Assembly: GCA_038253325.1 (NCBI GenBank)
Contig: JBBSHE010000019.1
Coordinates: forward strand, 1 to 57,025
Reading direction: 5' to 3'
Length of the DNA: 57,025 nucleotides
From: JBBSHE01 sp038253325
Lineage (GTDB): Bacteria; Actinomycetota; Actinomycetes; Propionibacteriales; Nocardioidaceae
Both the position numbers and the translations under genes were made by a program. The notes below the pieces were generated by a model, which made no database searches, was not told where the DNA came from, and saw nothing but the letters and a program-made list of their open reading frames with translations. Below are positions 31,161 to 38,640 of the stretch, one piece after another (within the stretch, counting starts at the first letter, position 1; every line of letters begins with the position of its first letter).

Positions 31161-33518
31161 TCAGATCTCGGGGCCGCCGGCATCTGAGTCCGCGCCGCGT
31201 ACAGGCAGTTGGTCGAACACCGCGGGTGGCTCACGCCACGGGTCGGCGTCGCCGCGACCTGCGCGTTGGATCGCGCTCCACACCCGCGCCGGTGTGCACG
31301 GCATGTCGACGTGGCGAACACCGAGATGGCTGAGCGCGTCCACGACGGCGTTCTGCACGGCCGGCGTCGACCCGATCGTCGCCGACTCACCGATGCCTTT
31401 TGCCCCGAGCGGGTTGAGCGGCGTCGGTGTCTCGGTGTTGCTCACGTCGAGCGGCGGGAGGTCAGCGGCGGTTGGGAGCGGATAGTCGGCGAATGTACCG
31501 GACAGCGGCGTGCCGTCCTCGGCGTACTCGAACTTCTCCCACAGCGCCTGCGAGATTCCCTGGGCACAACCGCCGTGCTGCTGCCCGTTCGCGATCATCG
31601 GATTGACGACCCGTCCACAATCGTCGACCGCGACGTGGCGCAGCGGTGTCACGAGTCCGGTCTCCGTGTCGACCTCGACGACGGCCAGGTGGGCCCCGAA
31701 CGGAAACGTCGCGCCTTCTGCGGGGAAGTCGTGATCCGCGCCCAGCCGCCCACCGTCGGCCTCCGCCTGCTTGGCGAGCTCGGCCCAGCTCACGGTTGCG
31801 GTCGGCACCCCCACGACGTGGAACACGCCTGCATCACCGTGGACCACCTCGTCGACCGACACCTCGAGTCGGGCCGCTGCGAGCTCGCGGGCCTGCTCGA
31901 CCACGAGGTCCGCGGCCCCGGTGACCGCACTCCCGCCGAGCTGGAGAGAGCGTGAGCCGCCGGTTCCCTGTCCACGGCGGACTTCGGCCGTGTCCGACTG
32001 CACGAACCTGGTCGAGTCCATGGGTACGCCGAGCTTGTCGGCGACCAGCATCGAGAAGGTCGTGGCATGACCCTGCCCGTGCGCCGACGTGCCGACCCGG
32101 ATCGTGACGTTGCCCTCGCTGTCGACGTCGACAGCGCCGAACTCACCGGAGCCTCCGCCGGTGATCTCGACGTATGTGCCAAGGCCGATGCCGAGCTGCC
32201 GGTCGTCACCACGGTCACGTCGCACGCGCTGCTCGGCAAGCAGCGCATCATAGTCGGCGACGCGCAACGCCTCCCGGAGCGATCGGTCGTAGTCCCCGCA
32301 GTCGTACGTCGTATTGGTCAGCGTCGTGAACGGGAAGTCCTCGAGGCGGAGGAAGTTGCGACGGCGTATCTCCACGGGGTCGAGCCCGAGGTCGTCGGCG
32401 GCGAGGTCCATCATGCGCTCGAGCAGCGCTGCCGCCTCCGGCCGCCCTGCGCCGCGGAACGCGCCGACCGGGGCCGTGTTGGTGAGCGTGACCGCGACGT
32501 CAAAGCCGAGCTTCGGGACGCGGTAGACACCTTGAGCCATCGAGTACGTCGGGCCCATCGCCAGTGCCCCGCCGAAGCCGGCGTACGCGCCCGCGTCACC
32601 GACCAGGCGGGCGCGCAGCCCGACGATCACGCCATCACGGGTCAGCCCCAGCTCCGCGTACTGAACCTGTGCGCGCCCGTGCATCGACAGCTGGGCCTCC
32701 GATCGGGTCTCGGTCCAGCGCGTGGACCGACCGAGGCGCAACGCCACGGCGGCCGCCACCATGTGTTCTGCGGGCACGCCGGCCTTCCCACCGAAGGCGC
32801 CACCGACATGTGGGGCGATCACCCGCACGCGTGAGGTGTCGACGCCCAGGACCGACCCGAACTTGTCGCGGGCACCATGCGGCATCTGGGTGGACATCCG
32901 GACGACCAGGTCGAAGTCGGGGTCATCGACATCCACCAGGACCGCGTTGCCCTCGATCGGTGCAACCGACAGTCGCTGGTTCTCGATGCGGGCCCGGACG
33001 ACGACCTCCGCATCCGCCAGCACCGTGTCGCTGTCGGCGTCTCGAGCACCCGCGACCAGGTTCGTTCCGAGCTCGTCGAACTGCAACGGAGCGTCCGGCC
33101 CCAGGGCGGTCTCCGGGTCGGCGACCGCGTCAAGTGGTTCGTAGTCCACGTCGACGAGCTCGACCGCATCGACCGCGGCGGCGCGGGTGGACGCAACGAC
33201 GACCGCAACGGCCTCGCCGACGAAACGCACCCGGTCGGTCGCAAGCGGCGGCCGAGCGCATTCGTCCCTGAGCACGAAGAACGGGTGGTACGCGGCAAGG
33301 TCGAGGTCGGGTGCCGTGATCACGGCGACCACGCCGTCTGCCGCGGCAGCGACCGCGGTGTCGATCGAGCCGAGCCGAGCATGGGCGAACGGCGACCGGA
33401 CGAACGCCAACCACAGCGCTTCGGGCCGGACGATGTTGTCGACGAACGTTCCGAGGCCGCGGACGAGGTCCGGGTCCTCGACCCGCCGGACGTTGTTTCC
33501 GAGCAGAGATCCAGGCAC
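31161..33518 (-). CDS. Molybdenum hydroxylase large subunit (xanthine dehydrogenase / CO dehydrogenase form II type)
   Basis: A 785-residue molybdopterin-binding subunit. N-terminal a/b hammerhead region: LGNNVRRVEDPDLVRGLGTF. Cofactor-binding segments: APHVGGAFGGKAGVPAEHM, PVGAFRGAGRPEAAALLERM, VGTSAHGQGHATTFS, GTGGSRSLQLGGSAV and LGAKGIGESATIGSTPAVQN, where the Glu of GIGES is catalytic. The active-site loop AFRGAGR marks form II; true CO dehydrogenases carry AYRCSFR. The usual FAD and 2Fe-2S subunit genes are not in the window. Probably hydroxylates an aldehyde or heterocycle. The dienelactone hydrolase gene lies 65 bp upstream on the same strand. Confidence 0.9.
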   Translation of the reverse strand: MPGSLLGNNVRRVEDPDLVRGLGTFVDNIVRPEALWLAFVRSPFAHARLGSIDTAVAAAADGVVAVITAPDLDLAAYHPFFVLRDECARPPLATDRVRFVGEAVAVVVASTRAAAVDAVELVDVDYEPLDAVADPETALGPDAPLQFDELGTNLVAGARDADSDTVLADAEVVVRARIENQRLSVAPIEGNAVLVDVDDPDFDLVVRMSTQMPHGARDKFGSVLGVDTSRVRVIAPHVGGAFGGKAGVPAEHMVAAAVALRLGRSTRWTETRSEAQLSMHGRAQVQYAELGLTRDGVIVGLRARLVGDAGAYAGFGGALAMGPTYSMAQGVYRVPKLGFDVAVTLTNTAPVGAFRGAGRPEAAALLERMMDLAADDLGLDPVEIRRRNFLRLEDFPFTTLTNTTYDCGDYDRSLREALRVADYDALLAEQRVRRDRGDDRQLGIGLGTYVEITGGGSGEFGAVDVDSEGNVTIRVGTSAHGQGHATTFSMLVADKLGVPMDSTRFVQSDTAEVRRGQGTGGSRSLQLGGSAVTGAADLVVEQARELAAARLEVSVDEVVHGDAGVFHVVGVPTATVSWAELAKQAEADGGRLGADHDFPAEGATFPFGAHLAVVEVDTETGLVTPLRHVAVDDCGRVVNPMIANGQQHGGCAQGISQALWEKFEYAEDGTPLSGTFADYPLPTAADLPPLDVSNTETPTPLNPLGAKGIGESATIGSTPAVQNAVVDALSHLGVRHVDMPCTPARVWSAIQRAGRGDADPWREPPAVFDQLPVRGADSDAGGPEI

Positions 33519-33583
33519 CGAACGAGCCTACGCCCAGGGTCTGCGCCAGCCGGAGGCCGCGGTTCACGCCAAGTCGAAGTCCG

Positions 33584-34300
33584 TCATTCGGTCTTCGTCG
33601 GCAAGTTGGCGGCGAGGAAGTCCACGGTTCTCTTCCAGGCTTCCGCGGCGGCCTGCTCGTGGTGAAACTCCGGGCGTGGGTTGTCGAAGGCGTGGTTCGC
33701 ACCCTCGTACATGTGGAACTCCGCGCCCGGCCTGGCTCCCACGGCGGTCCGGATCGCCTCGACCGTGTCGACGGGAATGTAGTCGTCGGCCGAACCGAAG
33801 TGGTACAGCGCCGGTGCGACGACCTGACCGGAAAGGTCGAGCAGCCGCGACAGGGCCGACCCGTAGTAGCAGACAAGGACGTCGGGGTCGGCAACGGCCG
33901 CCAGGTTGAAGGCCAGGCCGCCGCCGAAACAGAAGCCGATCACACCGGCGCCGCCCTCGACCTCGTCGAGACCACGGATGAGGTCGAGCGCCGCTGCACA
34001 GTCGTCGACGGCGCGTTGCCAGTCCAGTCGGCTGACGACGCCCATCGCTTGTTCGAGGTAGTCCGGCCTCGACTCGTCGATGTCGGCGCCGTCGAGACGC
34101 CAGTAGACCTCGGGCGCGACCACGACGTACCCGAGCTCTGCGAGGTCTGCCGCACGGGACCGGATGTACGGCGACACGCCGAAGATCTCCTGCAGGAGAA
34201 GCAGGCCCGGCCCGGTTCCGTTGGGCGGATTCCACCGGTAGGCCGGCATCGGTCCGTCCGGGGTGGGAACGGTGAGGTCGTGCGCAGCGGCGGAGCTCAT
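33584..34300 (-). CDS. Dienelactone hydrolase family protein
   Basis: A 238-residue alpha/beta hydrolase. Triad: Cys in GVIGFCFGGGLAFN, Asp in GSADDYIPVD, His in EGANHAFDNP; QEIFGVSPYIR is the conserved Glu-bearing segment. Dienelactone hydrolases open lactones formed after ring cleavage of catechols, though many family members have other substrates. Start chosen at ATG 34298-34300; an in-frame ATG 39 nt upstream is possible. Neither has a clear ribosome site. It is divergent from a class III ring-cleavage-type dioxygenase and lies upstream of the molybdenum hydroxylase, which could suit aromatic breakdown. Confidence 0.9.
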   Translation of the reverse strand: MSSAAAHDLTVPTPDGPMPAYRWNPPNGTGPGLLLLQEIFGVSPYIRSRAADLAELGYVVVAPEVYWRLDGADIDESRPDYLEQAMGVVSRLDWQRAVDDCAAALDLIRGLDEVEGGAGVIGFCFGGGLAFNLAAVADPDVLVCYYGSALSRLLDLSGQVVAPALYHFGSADDYIPVDTVEAIRTAVGARPGAEFHMYEGANHAFDNPRPEFHHEQAAAEAWKRTVDFLAANLPTKTE

Positions 34301-34356
34301 GGGGGAAGTATCGCTGCCGGCGCGCGACAGCGCCGACATCTGCTTGAGATTTCAAC

Positions 34357-34362
34357 TACCAT
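34357..34362 (+). promoter_or_regulatory. -10 box for leaderless dioxygenase transcript
   Basis: TACCAT, 6 nt before the ATG at 34369. GGGAGC between them could also act as a weak ribosome site. Confidence 0.38.
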
Positions 34363-34368
34363 GGGAGC

Positions 34369-35163
34369 ATGGACGACCACCCCCTCGCCGAGGCCCGGAC
34401 ACCGGCGCTCTACCTCAGCCACGGCGCACCACCGCTGGTCGACGACGAGCGGTGGACAACCGAGCTCGCCCGTTGGGCAGACCACCTGCCGCGTCCGGAG
34501 TCGATCCTCATCGTCTCCGCGCACTGGGAGTCGGCACCACTGATGCTCGGAGCAACCGAGCGAGTACCTCTTGTGTACGACTTCGGGGGGTTCGCGCCAC
34601 GGTACTACCAGGCGACGTACGACTCCCCCGGCGCGCCGGCGCTCGCGGCGCGGGTCCGCGCGATGATGCCCGACACCGAGCCCGTCGCCGACCAGCCGGG
34701 CCGCGGGCTCGACCACGGCGCGTACGTGCCGTTGTCGGTGATGTATCCGGACGCAGACATCCCGGTCCTGCAGATGTCGCTGCCCACCCTCGAGCCCGAC
34801 CGGTTGCTGTCCCTGGGCCGGCGTCTCCGCCCGTTGCGAGACGAGAGCGTGATGATCATCGGCTCGGGGTTCACGACGCACGGCCTGCCGTTCCTAACCG
34901 AGTTCCGCGCGGATGCTGCGGCGCCCGGATGGTCCCAAGACTTCGACGCCTGGGCCGACGAGCTCCTGCAGGCCGGCGACGTTGGCGCGCTGGCGGCGTT
35001 CCGTGACCGCGCTCCCGGAATGCCGTACGCGCATCCGACCATCGAGCACTTCGCGCCGCTCTTCGTGACGCTCGGCGCCGCCAGCAACCCTGACGCCGCA
35101 CCCGAGCAGATCATCGACGGCTACTGGATGGGCTTGTCGAAGCGCTCCATTCAGGTCGCTTGA
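34369..35163 (+). CDS. DODA-type extradiol dioxygenase (class III, LigB family)
   Basis: A 264-residue LigB-fold enzyme that would cleave a catechol next to its hydroxyls, using Fe(II) or Zn. Metal and active-site histidines are visible in ALYLSHGAPPLV, LIVSAHWESAP, GRGLDHGAYVPLSVMYPDAD and IGSGFTTHGLPF. The size and layout match the YgiD/4,5-DOPA dioxygenase group. The substrate is not known. It is divergent from the dienelactone hydrolase gene (68 bp between starts), so the two could share control. Confidence 0.9.
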   Translation: MDDHPLAEARTPALYLSHGAPPLVDDERWTTELARWADHLPRPESILIVSAHWESAPLMLGATERVPLVYDFGGFAPRYYQATYDSPGAPALAARVRAMMPDTEPVADQPGRGLDHGAYVPLSVMYPDADIPVLQMSLPTLEPDRLLSLGRRLRPLRDESVMIIGSGFTTHGLPFLTEFRADAAAPGWSQDFDAWADELLQAGDVGALAAFRDRAPGMPYAHPTIEHFAPLFVTLGAASNPDAAPEQIIDGYWMGLSKRSIQVA

Positions 35164-35169
35164 CCTGAT

Positions 35170-35235
35170 CCCGCAATTGGGGGAAAGTGGTCGGCGCGCG
35201 TCCGATTTGTCCAACCAGTTTCCCGCAATTGCGGG
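35170..35235. repeat. Pair of CCCGCAATTG repeats, one a perfect 14-bp palindrome
   Basis: CCCGCAATTGGGGG at 35170-35183 and the perfect palindrome CCCGCAATTGCGGG at 35222-35235, 52 bp apart and identical at 13 of 14 positions. They lie just after the dioxygenase stop and upstream of the sigma factor promoter. They could be protein-binding sites or terminator dyads. Confidence 0.55.
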
Positions 35236-35252
35236 GGGATGACGCGCCACCT

Positions 35253-35278
35253 CAACCTTTTCCGGGCGTCCCTGCGTT
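35253..35278 (+). promoter_or_regulatory. Possible ECF-type autoregulated promoter
   Basis: CAACC (35253-35257) and CGTT (35275-35278) separated by 17 bp match the general -35/-10 form of ECF sigma promoters, 34 bp before the sigma factor GTG. CTCAAC/GTTGAG also forms an inverted repeat around it (35251-35256 and 35276-35281). Confidence 0.38.
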
Positions 35279-35312
35279 GAGAGGGTGAGGGTTGGACTGT
35301 GGAGGACGCGTG

Positions 35313-35816
35313 GTGCGCGACGATCGTGAGGACTTCACCGCCTGGGCGGTGTCGAGGCAACACGCGCTGCTGCGGACCGCGTACCTGCTCAGCGGCGACC
35401 TCCACCGCGCCCAGGACCTCGTGCAGGAGACCCTGATCAAGGTGGCGAGTCGCTGGCCGCGCCTTCGGGACGGCGATCCCGAGGCGTACGCGCGGACGAT
35501 CCTGGTCCGCGACAACATCTCGTGGTGGCGCCGGCACCGCCGAGAGCACGTCACCGACGACGTGCGACTCGCCAGCAGCGACGACCACGCCGCCCTGGTC
35601 GACCGCAAACTCCTGGTCGCAGCGGCCCTCGACCAGCTGACCGCCAAGCAACGCAGCGTTCTCGTCCTTCGCTACTACGACGACCTCACCGAGCGTGCCA
35701 CCGCGGCGGCGCTGGGCGTGAGCGTCGGCACGGTGAAGGCACAGGCTCACACCGCACTCGCCCGGCTCCGCGCGGTCGCGCCGGAGCTCGGCGAGTTTCT
35801 CGGAAAGGCGAACTAG
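35313..35816 (+). CDS. RNA polymerase sigma factor, SigE family (ECF, TIGR02983-like)
   Basis: A 167-residue ECF sigma factor. Region 2 reads LLRTAYLLSGDLHRAQDLVQ followed by ETLIKVASRWPRL; region 4 reads ALDQLTAKQRSVLVLRYYDD and AAALGVSVGTVKAQAHTALA. The region 2 sequence LLxGDxxxAxDLVQ is typical of the SigE family of actinomycetes. GTG 35313 follows GGAGGA by 6 nt; GTG 35310 or TTG 35292 are less likely. The next gene starts directly after the stop, so its product is the likely partner or anti-sigma factor. Confidence 0.92.
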   Translation: MRDDREDFTAWAVSRQHALLRTAYLLSGDLHRAQDLVQETLIKVASRWPRLRDGDPEAYARTILVRDNISWWRRHRREHVTDDVRLASSDDHAALVDRKLLVAAALDQLTAKQRSVLVLRYYDDLTERATAAALGVSVGTVKAQAHTALARLRAVAPELGEFLGKAN

Positions 35817-36989
35817 ATGACCACCCCCCGGATCCACGACCTGCTCGACGAGCTCGCGAACGACGTCGAGGATCCCCACCTCGCGCGCGACGCATGGGAC
35901 GTCGGCGCGCGCAGGCGCCACCGCCGCCGGCTCGCCTGGTGCGCCGCGTCGACAGCCGTGCTCGTACTCGGCGGAGGCCTGGCCATCAACAACGCGCAGA
36001 GAGGCCCCGGCGCCAAGGGCCATCTCCCTGGCGCTGCCAACCGATCGGGATGGCACGCCTACATCCCGCGCCCTGCGGGGCACTACGGCAACGTTCCGAT
36101 CTGGCTGGGACCCACCCTGGCCGCCGAAGCGCGACTGCCACAGCTGGCGACGGCGCTGCCGGTCACACTCGATCTTCGGAGGTCCTACGCTGCGCCGTAC
36201 CGCTACGCCCCCGTTCCGACCGCGCTCGCGGCATTCGCGATCAGCGGGGCGAACGGAGCGCTGAACGAGGTGGTCCTGGTCGGACATGACGGGTGGCGGC
36301 CCCTGGATATCTCGCAACTCAAGCCGTATCACGACGCGTACGGCAACCCGGGCGGGTCTTTCAGCGGCGGCGCCGTGTCACCGGACGGTTCGGCCATCGC
36401 GTTCGCACAGCCGGGCGCGATCATGGTCTACGACCTGGCGACCGACCGGTGGCACCGATACCCCGTCGACAAGGTCCCGGTTGGCGGCGTCGGCTGGCTG
36501 CCCGACGGGAGCGGCATCGACCTCGGCGGCACAGAGCTGCTGATTCCTAGTGGTCAAGTGGTCGCATCACGGCGCGCTGCCGACCCACTCGGGTCGACTA
36601 ACGTGCCGGTCGGCGGATGGTGGGGCCCGATCCGAGTCAACGCAGGATCGTACGCACGCGGCGTGGCCTGGCTCGATCACGTGCCGGCCGGTGTCGGTGC
36701 CGACGCCGGCATCGCCAACCCGCAGGCTGTCGTCGTGGCCGACACGACGTCGGCGGTGCTCGTACTTCCCGAGGACCCCGATCACACGCGATGGAAGGGC
36801 TGCTGCGCGGTCGCGAGCTGGCTGCAGGGCGGGCTGGTCGCGTACGAGTCCAGGTCCACCGGCCACCACGGTCCAGAGTTCCGCATCCTCGCCTGGGATC
36901 CCCGCACCACGATGTCGTACCTGGTGACTCAGGTCCTCGCCGACAAGGACACCATCATCACCGGTAGCTACGCCGACCTTTCCCGCTGA
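35817..36989 (+). CDS. Membrane-anchored propeller-like protein, probable anti-sigma partner
   Basis: 390 residues. The first ~45 are cytoplasmic and charged (IHDLLDELANDVEDPHLARD), then a helix rich in Arg, then one membrane span (LAWCAASTAVLVLGGGLAIN, about 40-60), then a ~330-residue outside domain. That domain has repeated strand blocks with WD-like endings (GGAVSPDGSAIAFAQPGAIM, VGWLPDGSGIDLGGTELLIP), suggesting a beta-propeller. In SigE-family pairs the gene after the sigma factor often encodes such a protein; the N-terminal part would hold the sigma factor. No zinc anti-sigma motif (HxxxCxxC) is present. Exact role inferred from position. Confidence 0.72.
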   Translation: MTTPRIHDLLDELANDVEDPHLARDAWDVGARRRHRRRLAWCAASTAVLVLGGGLAINNAQRGPGAKGHLPGAANRSGWHAYIPRPAGHYGNVPIWLGPTLAAEARLPQLATALPVTLDLRRSYAAPYRYAPVPTALAAFAISGANGALNEVVLVGHDGWRPLDISQLKPYHDAYGNPGGSFSGGAVSPDGSAIAFAQPGAIMVYDLATDRWHRYPVDKVPVGGVGWLPDGSGIDLGGTELLIPSGQVVASRRAADPLGSTNVPVGGWWGPIRVNAGSYARGVAWLDHVPAGVGADAGIANPQAVVVADTTSAVLVLPEDPDHTRWKGCCAVASWLQGGLVAYESRSTGHHGPEFRILAWDPRTTMSYLVTQVLADKDTIITGSYADLSR

Positions 36990-37090
36990 CCGTGCGCCAC
37001 CTCGAGCACCGGGTGGACGTGGACCCGACGAATCGCTCGGGAAAGCGGCGGCCGGGGGAACCTCAACCCATCAGGATCATCGCCGCGGCG

Positions 37091-37222
37091 CTATGGGCTG
37101 CCGGCGATCCGGCTGACTGCACGTCGGTGCTGGTCCTGGACCCCTAGCGCGACCAGGACCGCGAGCACCCCCAGCATGCCGAGCAGCATCGCCGGCAGCC
37201 CAGCGACCCGGCCCCTCGTCAC
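37091..37222 (-). CDS. Possible small membrane peptide after the gamma-glutamyltransferase gene
   Basis: A 43-codon frame starting GTG 37222, with hydrophobic core LPAMLLGMLGVLAVLVALGV and a charged end QDQHRRAVSRIAG. It lies 21 bp after the gamma-glutamyltransferase stop on the same strand. It has no good ribosome site, and its start lies in a 16-bp duplication, so it may be fortuitous. The rest of 36990-37243 shows no other gene. Confidence 0.28.
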   Translation of the reverse strand: MTRGRVAGLPAMLLGMLGVLAVLVALGVQDQHRRAVSRIAGSP

Positions 37223-37253
37223 GGCGCCACGGCGCGGCCCTCGTCATGGCGCC
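37213..37253. repeat. 16-bp direct repeat spanning the ggt stop codon
   Basis: CCCTCGTCACGGCGCC (37213-37228) and CCCTCGTCATGGCGCC (37238-37253) differ at one base, with a 25-bp period. The second copy holds the stop codon of the gamma-glutamyltransferase gene. Confidence 0.7.
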
Positions 37254-38629
37254 ACCGCGGCTACGTGGCCGCCGCGTCGCGGGTCGGCGGCCGGGCCGGT
37301 GCGGTCGACGCCCGACACACCACCGAAGTACGCGTCGAGCGAAGGCCGCACGAGCAGGTCCTGTGACGCCAGCGCCGTGACCACCTCGTCGGGAAGACCG
37401 GGTTCGGCATGGATCACACCCGGCACCGGGTTGAGCCGCGGCGCGCGGATCGCCTCGTCCAGCGTGAGCCCTTCCACGAGACAGTGCACCAGCACCTGGA
37501 CGAGCGCCGGACGGATCCGGCTGCCCCCGGCGGCTCCGGCGACCAACAACGGGCCCTCGTCGTCGAGCACCACCAGCGGCGCCATCATCGAGCCGAGCCG
37601 TTCACCCGGTCCGAGCTGGCCCCGCTGCAGCTCGGACTCGCCGAGCATCGAGTTCAGGTGGAGACCGTAGCCGTCCAGCCAGATTCCACTCGCCAACCCG
37701 AGGCTCGTGGTGACGACACAGGCGTTGCCGTCGGAGTCGGCGGCCGCGACGTTGGTCGTCTCTGCACGGCGCGGAGGCGTCCGTAATACTCCGACCAGCG
37801 CCCGAGCAGTGGCGGCGCGATCGGTGCCCACCTCACCGAGCTGGCCCAGGGTGCCGAGCAGGTCGTCGAGGTCGTCGCCGCGGCTCTGCACCCGCGCGCC
37901 GGCGAAGTCGACGTGGGCCGGACGGTGCTCGACGACCCGGTACGCCTCGAGGTCCTCTGCCCGTAGTACCCCGTCGGCGGCGACCGCGCCGACGATCGCC
38001 GCCGCGATCTCGCCTCGGTAGAACGGGTCCATGCCCTTGTCCCGGAGGAGCTGCAGCGAAGCGTCCAAACCGGGATGGCGGAGCCGCTCTCCGCTGGCGA
38101 GGAACGTCCCCGCCGGTGCGTACGCGTCGGCGCCCGCCCCGAGCAGCATCGCGGGCGCGATCGTCGCCAGCACTCCGGAGTGCGCGGCAGAGAATGTGCT
38201 TCCGTTTCGCGCCAGGTCGAGCGCTGGGTCGACGACGTTCCGCCACGGCAACCGGCCCCAGCGCTCGTGCAACGACGCCACACCCGCGGGCAGACCTGGT
38301 ACGGCGACGGTCGCGGGACCGAACGCGTACTCGACGGGTTGGCCGCCGAAGTCGATCGTCAGCCGCGGCGGATCGGAGGCGGTCCCCCCACCGAGGCCGG
38401 GCACGGTGACGAAGAAGTCGAGGCAGCTGGTCCGTCGCGCCGACGCGTCGTAGTAGATCGCGAAGCCGCCCCCGGCGAGTCCGGTGAAGACGGTCTCCGC
38501 GACGCACGAGGTCAGCACCATGCCCGCCGCGGCGTCGGCGGCACTGCCGCCCGCGTCGAGCAACGCCCGTCCGGTCGCGGCAGTCTCCTCATGTCCGGCC
38601 GCGACGCCGACCGGGAGCCGTCTGCTCAT
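37244..38629 (-). CDS. Gamma-glutamyltransferase family protein (Ntn hydrolase)
   Basis: About 461 residues. The family makes an inactive chain that cuts itself before a Thr, which becomes the nucleophile. Here the site is RAETTNVAAADSDGNACVVT, giving a large subunit of roughly 290 residues and a small one of ~170. Other marks: GGSAADAAAGMVLTSCVAET, GLAGGGFAIYYDA, LGPGERLGSMMAPLVVLDDE, and GAAGGSRIRPALVQVL. No signal peptide, so it is probably cytoplasmic, unlike classical GGT. Substrate uncertain: gamma-glutamyl compounds or, as for relatives, acyl side chains. ATG 38629 is preferred over a TTG overlapping the glgC stop. Confidence 0.85.
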   Translation of the reverse strand: MSRRLPVGVAAGHEETAATGRALLDAGGSAADAAAGMVLTSCVAETVFTGLAGGGFAIYYDASARRTSCLDFFVTVPGLGGGTASDPPRLTIDFGGQPVEYAFGPATVAVPGLPAGVASLHERWGRLPWRNVVDPALDLARNGSTFSAAHSGVLATIAPAMLLGAGADAYAPAGTFLASGERLRHPGLDASLQLLRDKGMDPFYRGEIAAAIVGAVAADGVLRAEDLEAYRVVEHRPAHVDFAGARVQSRGDDLDDLLGTLGQLGEVGTDRAATARALVGVLRTPPRRAETTNVAAADSDGNACVVTTSLGLASGIWLDGYGLHLNSMLGESELQRGQLGPGERLGSMMAPLVVLDDEGPLLVAGAAGGSRIRPALVQVLVHCLVEGLTLDEAIRAPRLNPVPGVIHAEPGLPDEVVTALASQDLLVRPSLDAYFGGVSGVDRTGPAADPRRGGHVAAVAP

Positions 38630-38640
38630 CACCGAACCGG

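Noticed and set aside
31161..33518. True aerobic CO dehydrogenase (coxL form I)
   Set aside because: The active-site loop is AFRGAGR, not AYRCSFR, and the other subunit genes are absent.
33130..35006. Long Arg/Pro-rich open frames antisense or out of frame to several genes, here and throughout the window
   Set aside because: High GC removes stop codons from shadow frames. Their composition is dominated by Arg, Pro, Ala and Gly, they lack motifs, and the opposite or overlapping frame encodes a recognisable protein.
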